Source: CAISTG01 sp964455185 (lineage in GTDB: Bacteria; Patescibacteriota; Patescibacteriia; 2-01-FULL-39-33). Taken from it: DNA of 21,088 nucleotides. Where the stretch lies: NCBI GenBank assembly GCA_964455185.1, contig CAYVUR010000012.1:1-21088 (forward strand), given 5' to 3'. The stretch's first letter is position 1. Each line of letters opens with the position of its first letter. The notes below the pieces were generated by a model. The model ran no database searches. It saw only the letters and a program-made list of their open reading frames with translations, and had not been told where the DNA came from. The position numbers were made by a program, and so were the translations under genes. Shown here piece by piece: positions 20,076-21,088 of the stretch.

Positions 20076-21088
20076 ATGGAAAAAAAACAAATAAAAATAG
20101 CTAAATTAGCTGTTGAATCCGATGGAAATATCATCGGAGAGTCTTTTATTACTAAACCTGAAAAAGATTTAATTCCTAAATTAGGAATTCTTTTTGGTAT
20201 TGTTGAAATATATAATATTAATGATAATTTCTCTCATAAATTTCTAGAGGCAATTAGTGATCTAAAAACAGAATTTTATTTACCGCCATATGGCGTCCAA
20301 TCTACTCCTGAAAAACGCTTTGAAGAATCTTTAGCTAGAGCAAATCGTAGAATTTTTTCTGCTTTTAGCGAATCAATTGAGCCTATTGATCTTAGAAATA
20401 TTAATATCGTAATAGGATTATCAAGAAAAAACGAAATTTATTTATCACAAATTGGCAATAGTAAAGCCTTTCTCTTTCATCGCAAAAAAAATTGGGAAAT
20501 ATTAATTTTAGATATTTTATCAAATGAAGATAAATTGATAAGTAAAACTAATCCTGAAAAAATTTTTTCTAGCGTCGTATCAGGATCAATTGAAGAAAAT
20601 GATAGTTTACTTATTTGTAATGAAGAGTTTCTTAATTTTTTTTCACAAAACGAATTAGCTAGAACTATAGATCAAAATACACCAGAAGAAGCTCTTAAAT
20701 ATTTAGGTGGCCAGATTAGAGAAAAAGTAGTTAAAGCTAACTTTTACGCTATTGCTATTAAACCAGAACAAAAAGAAAAATTATCAGTATCAATAGAAAA
20801 TATTTCTTCATCTAAGTTGCCAACCTTACAATCTGAAATACCTCAAAATTCTATTAACAAACTTCTTCATACTCGTGCTGAAACAGAAAAATATCTTACA
20901 CCATCAATAATGCCTAATTGGCAAAAATTTCTAATTATAAGCGGTAATTTTATTAAAAAAATAATTTTATTTTCTTTATCTAAAATAAAGATAATTATAA
21001 TTAATATTACTAAATTAATTAAAGAAAAAATTAATAAATTTTTAGAAACTAAAAAAAATAATAAACCTAAACTAAAAATTGAAACTGA
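20076..21088 (+). CDS. PP2C-like protein without catalytic residues (3' end outside window)
   Basis: At least 337 residues from the ATG at 20076; the frame is open to the window end. The start MEKKQIKIAKLAVESDGN leads into a domain (about 1-230) with the strand pattern of PP2C phosphatases: FGIVEIYN (40-47) stands where active enzymes have a DGMGG-type metal motif, LSQIGNSKAFLFHRK (123-137) corresponds to the GDSRAYL block with Asn for Asp, and SGSIEENDSLLICNEEF (169-185) corresponds to the LxxGDxLLLCSDG block with EE for DG. The metal-binding aspartates therefore seem lost, suggesting a pseudo-phosphatase that binds rather than hydrolyses. After a polar linker, residues 283-315 are hydrophobic and basic (possible membrane segment), then a Lys-rich stretch follows. 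The PP2C relation is from motif spacing only. It is divergent from the winged-helix operon. Confidence 0.7.
   Translation, partial: MEKKQIKIAKLAVESDGNIIGESFITKPEKDLIPKLGILFGIVEIYNINDNFSHKFLEAISDLKTEFYLPPYGVQSTPEKRFEESLARANRRIFSAFSESIEPIDLRNINIVIGLSRKNEIYLSQIGNSKAFLFHRKKNWEILILDILSNEDKLISKTNPEKIFSSVVSGSIEENDSLLICNEEFLNFFSQNELARTIDQNTPEEALKYLGGQIREKVVKANFYAIAIKPEQKEKLSVSIENISSSKLPTLQSEIPQNSINKLLHTRAETEKYLTPSIMPNWQKFLIISGNFIKKIILFSLSKIKIIIINITKLIKEKINKFLETKKNNKPKLKIET

Overview
The window is very AT-rich and looks like part of a genome from the candidate phyla radiation (Patescibacteria, probably a Parcubacteria-type lineage). The evidence is a DUF4012 surface protein, a Mur ligase without the usual N-terminal domain, a minimal mraZ-rsmH-ftsL-ftsI-murF cluster, a very short TsaB, mostly no Shine-Dalgarno sequences, and almost exclusive use of TAA stops. 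I assign the phylum by recognising gene families, not by a database search. TGA is a normal stop here: it forms an ATGA overlap between two glycosyltransferase genes. The genome therefore does not use the UGA=Gly code of Gracilibacteria/Absconditabacteria.

Layout: (1) 175-6273, minus strand: an operon reading 211-aa ORF, DUF4012 membrane protein, 667-aa single-pass surface protein, tgt, closed by an intrinsic terminator at 110-140. The 211-aa ORF and the DUF4012 gene share one reading frame, divided only by a TAG codon at 5638-5640. (2) 6359-10408, minus strand: three family-4-like glycosyltransferases in two transcription units. Between them, on the plus strand, sits an isolated small gene (7720-8085) with its own promoter, a strong Shine-Dalgarno, a G-free 3' region and a perfect-palindrome terminator. 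(3) 10528-12409, plus strand: tRNA-Lys(UUU), replicative helicase dnaB and a YbaB/EbfC nucleoid protein. (4) 12454-17386, minus strand: division and wall cluster mraZ-rsmH-ftsL-ftsI-murF, with a promoter embedded in a MraZ-box array. (5) 17598-20002, minus strand: winged-helix regulator, secreted FG-GAP/L,D-transpeptidase fusion, short tsaB. (6) 20076-end, plus strand: a gene running off the window, related to PP2C phosphatases but apparently without catalytic residues.

Functionally the window is dominated by the cell envelope: peptidoglycan synthesis and cross-linking (FtsI, MurF, L,D-transpeptidase), surface glycosylation and anchored surface proteins. Interleaved are core information genes (dnaB, tRNA, tgt, tsaB, rsmH). 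The observations most worth following are the small Lys/Glu-rich protein bounded by CxCN motifs and its G-free 3' region, the in-frame amber codon in the DUF4012 locus, the complete loss of the zinc site in the tRNA-guanine transglycosylase, and the MraZ operator array.
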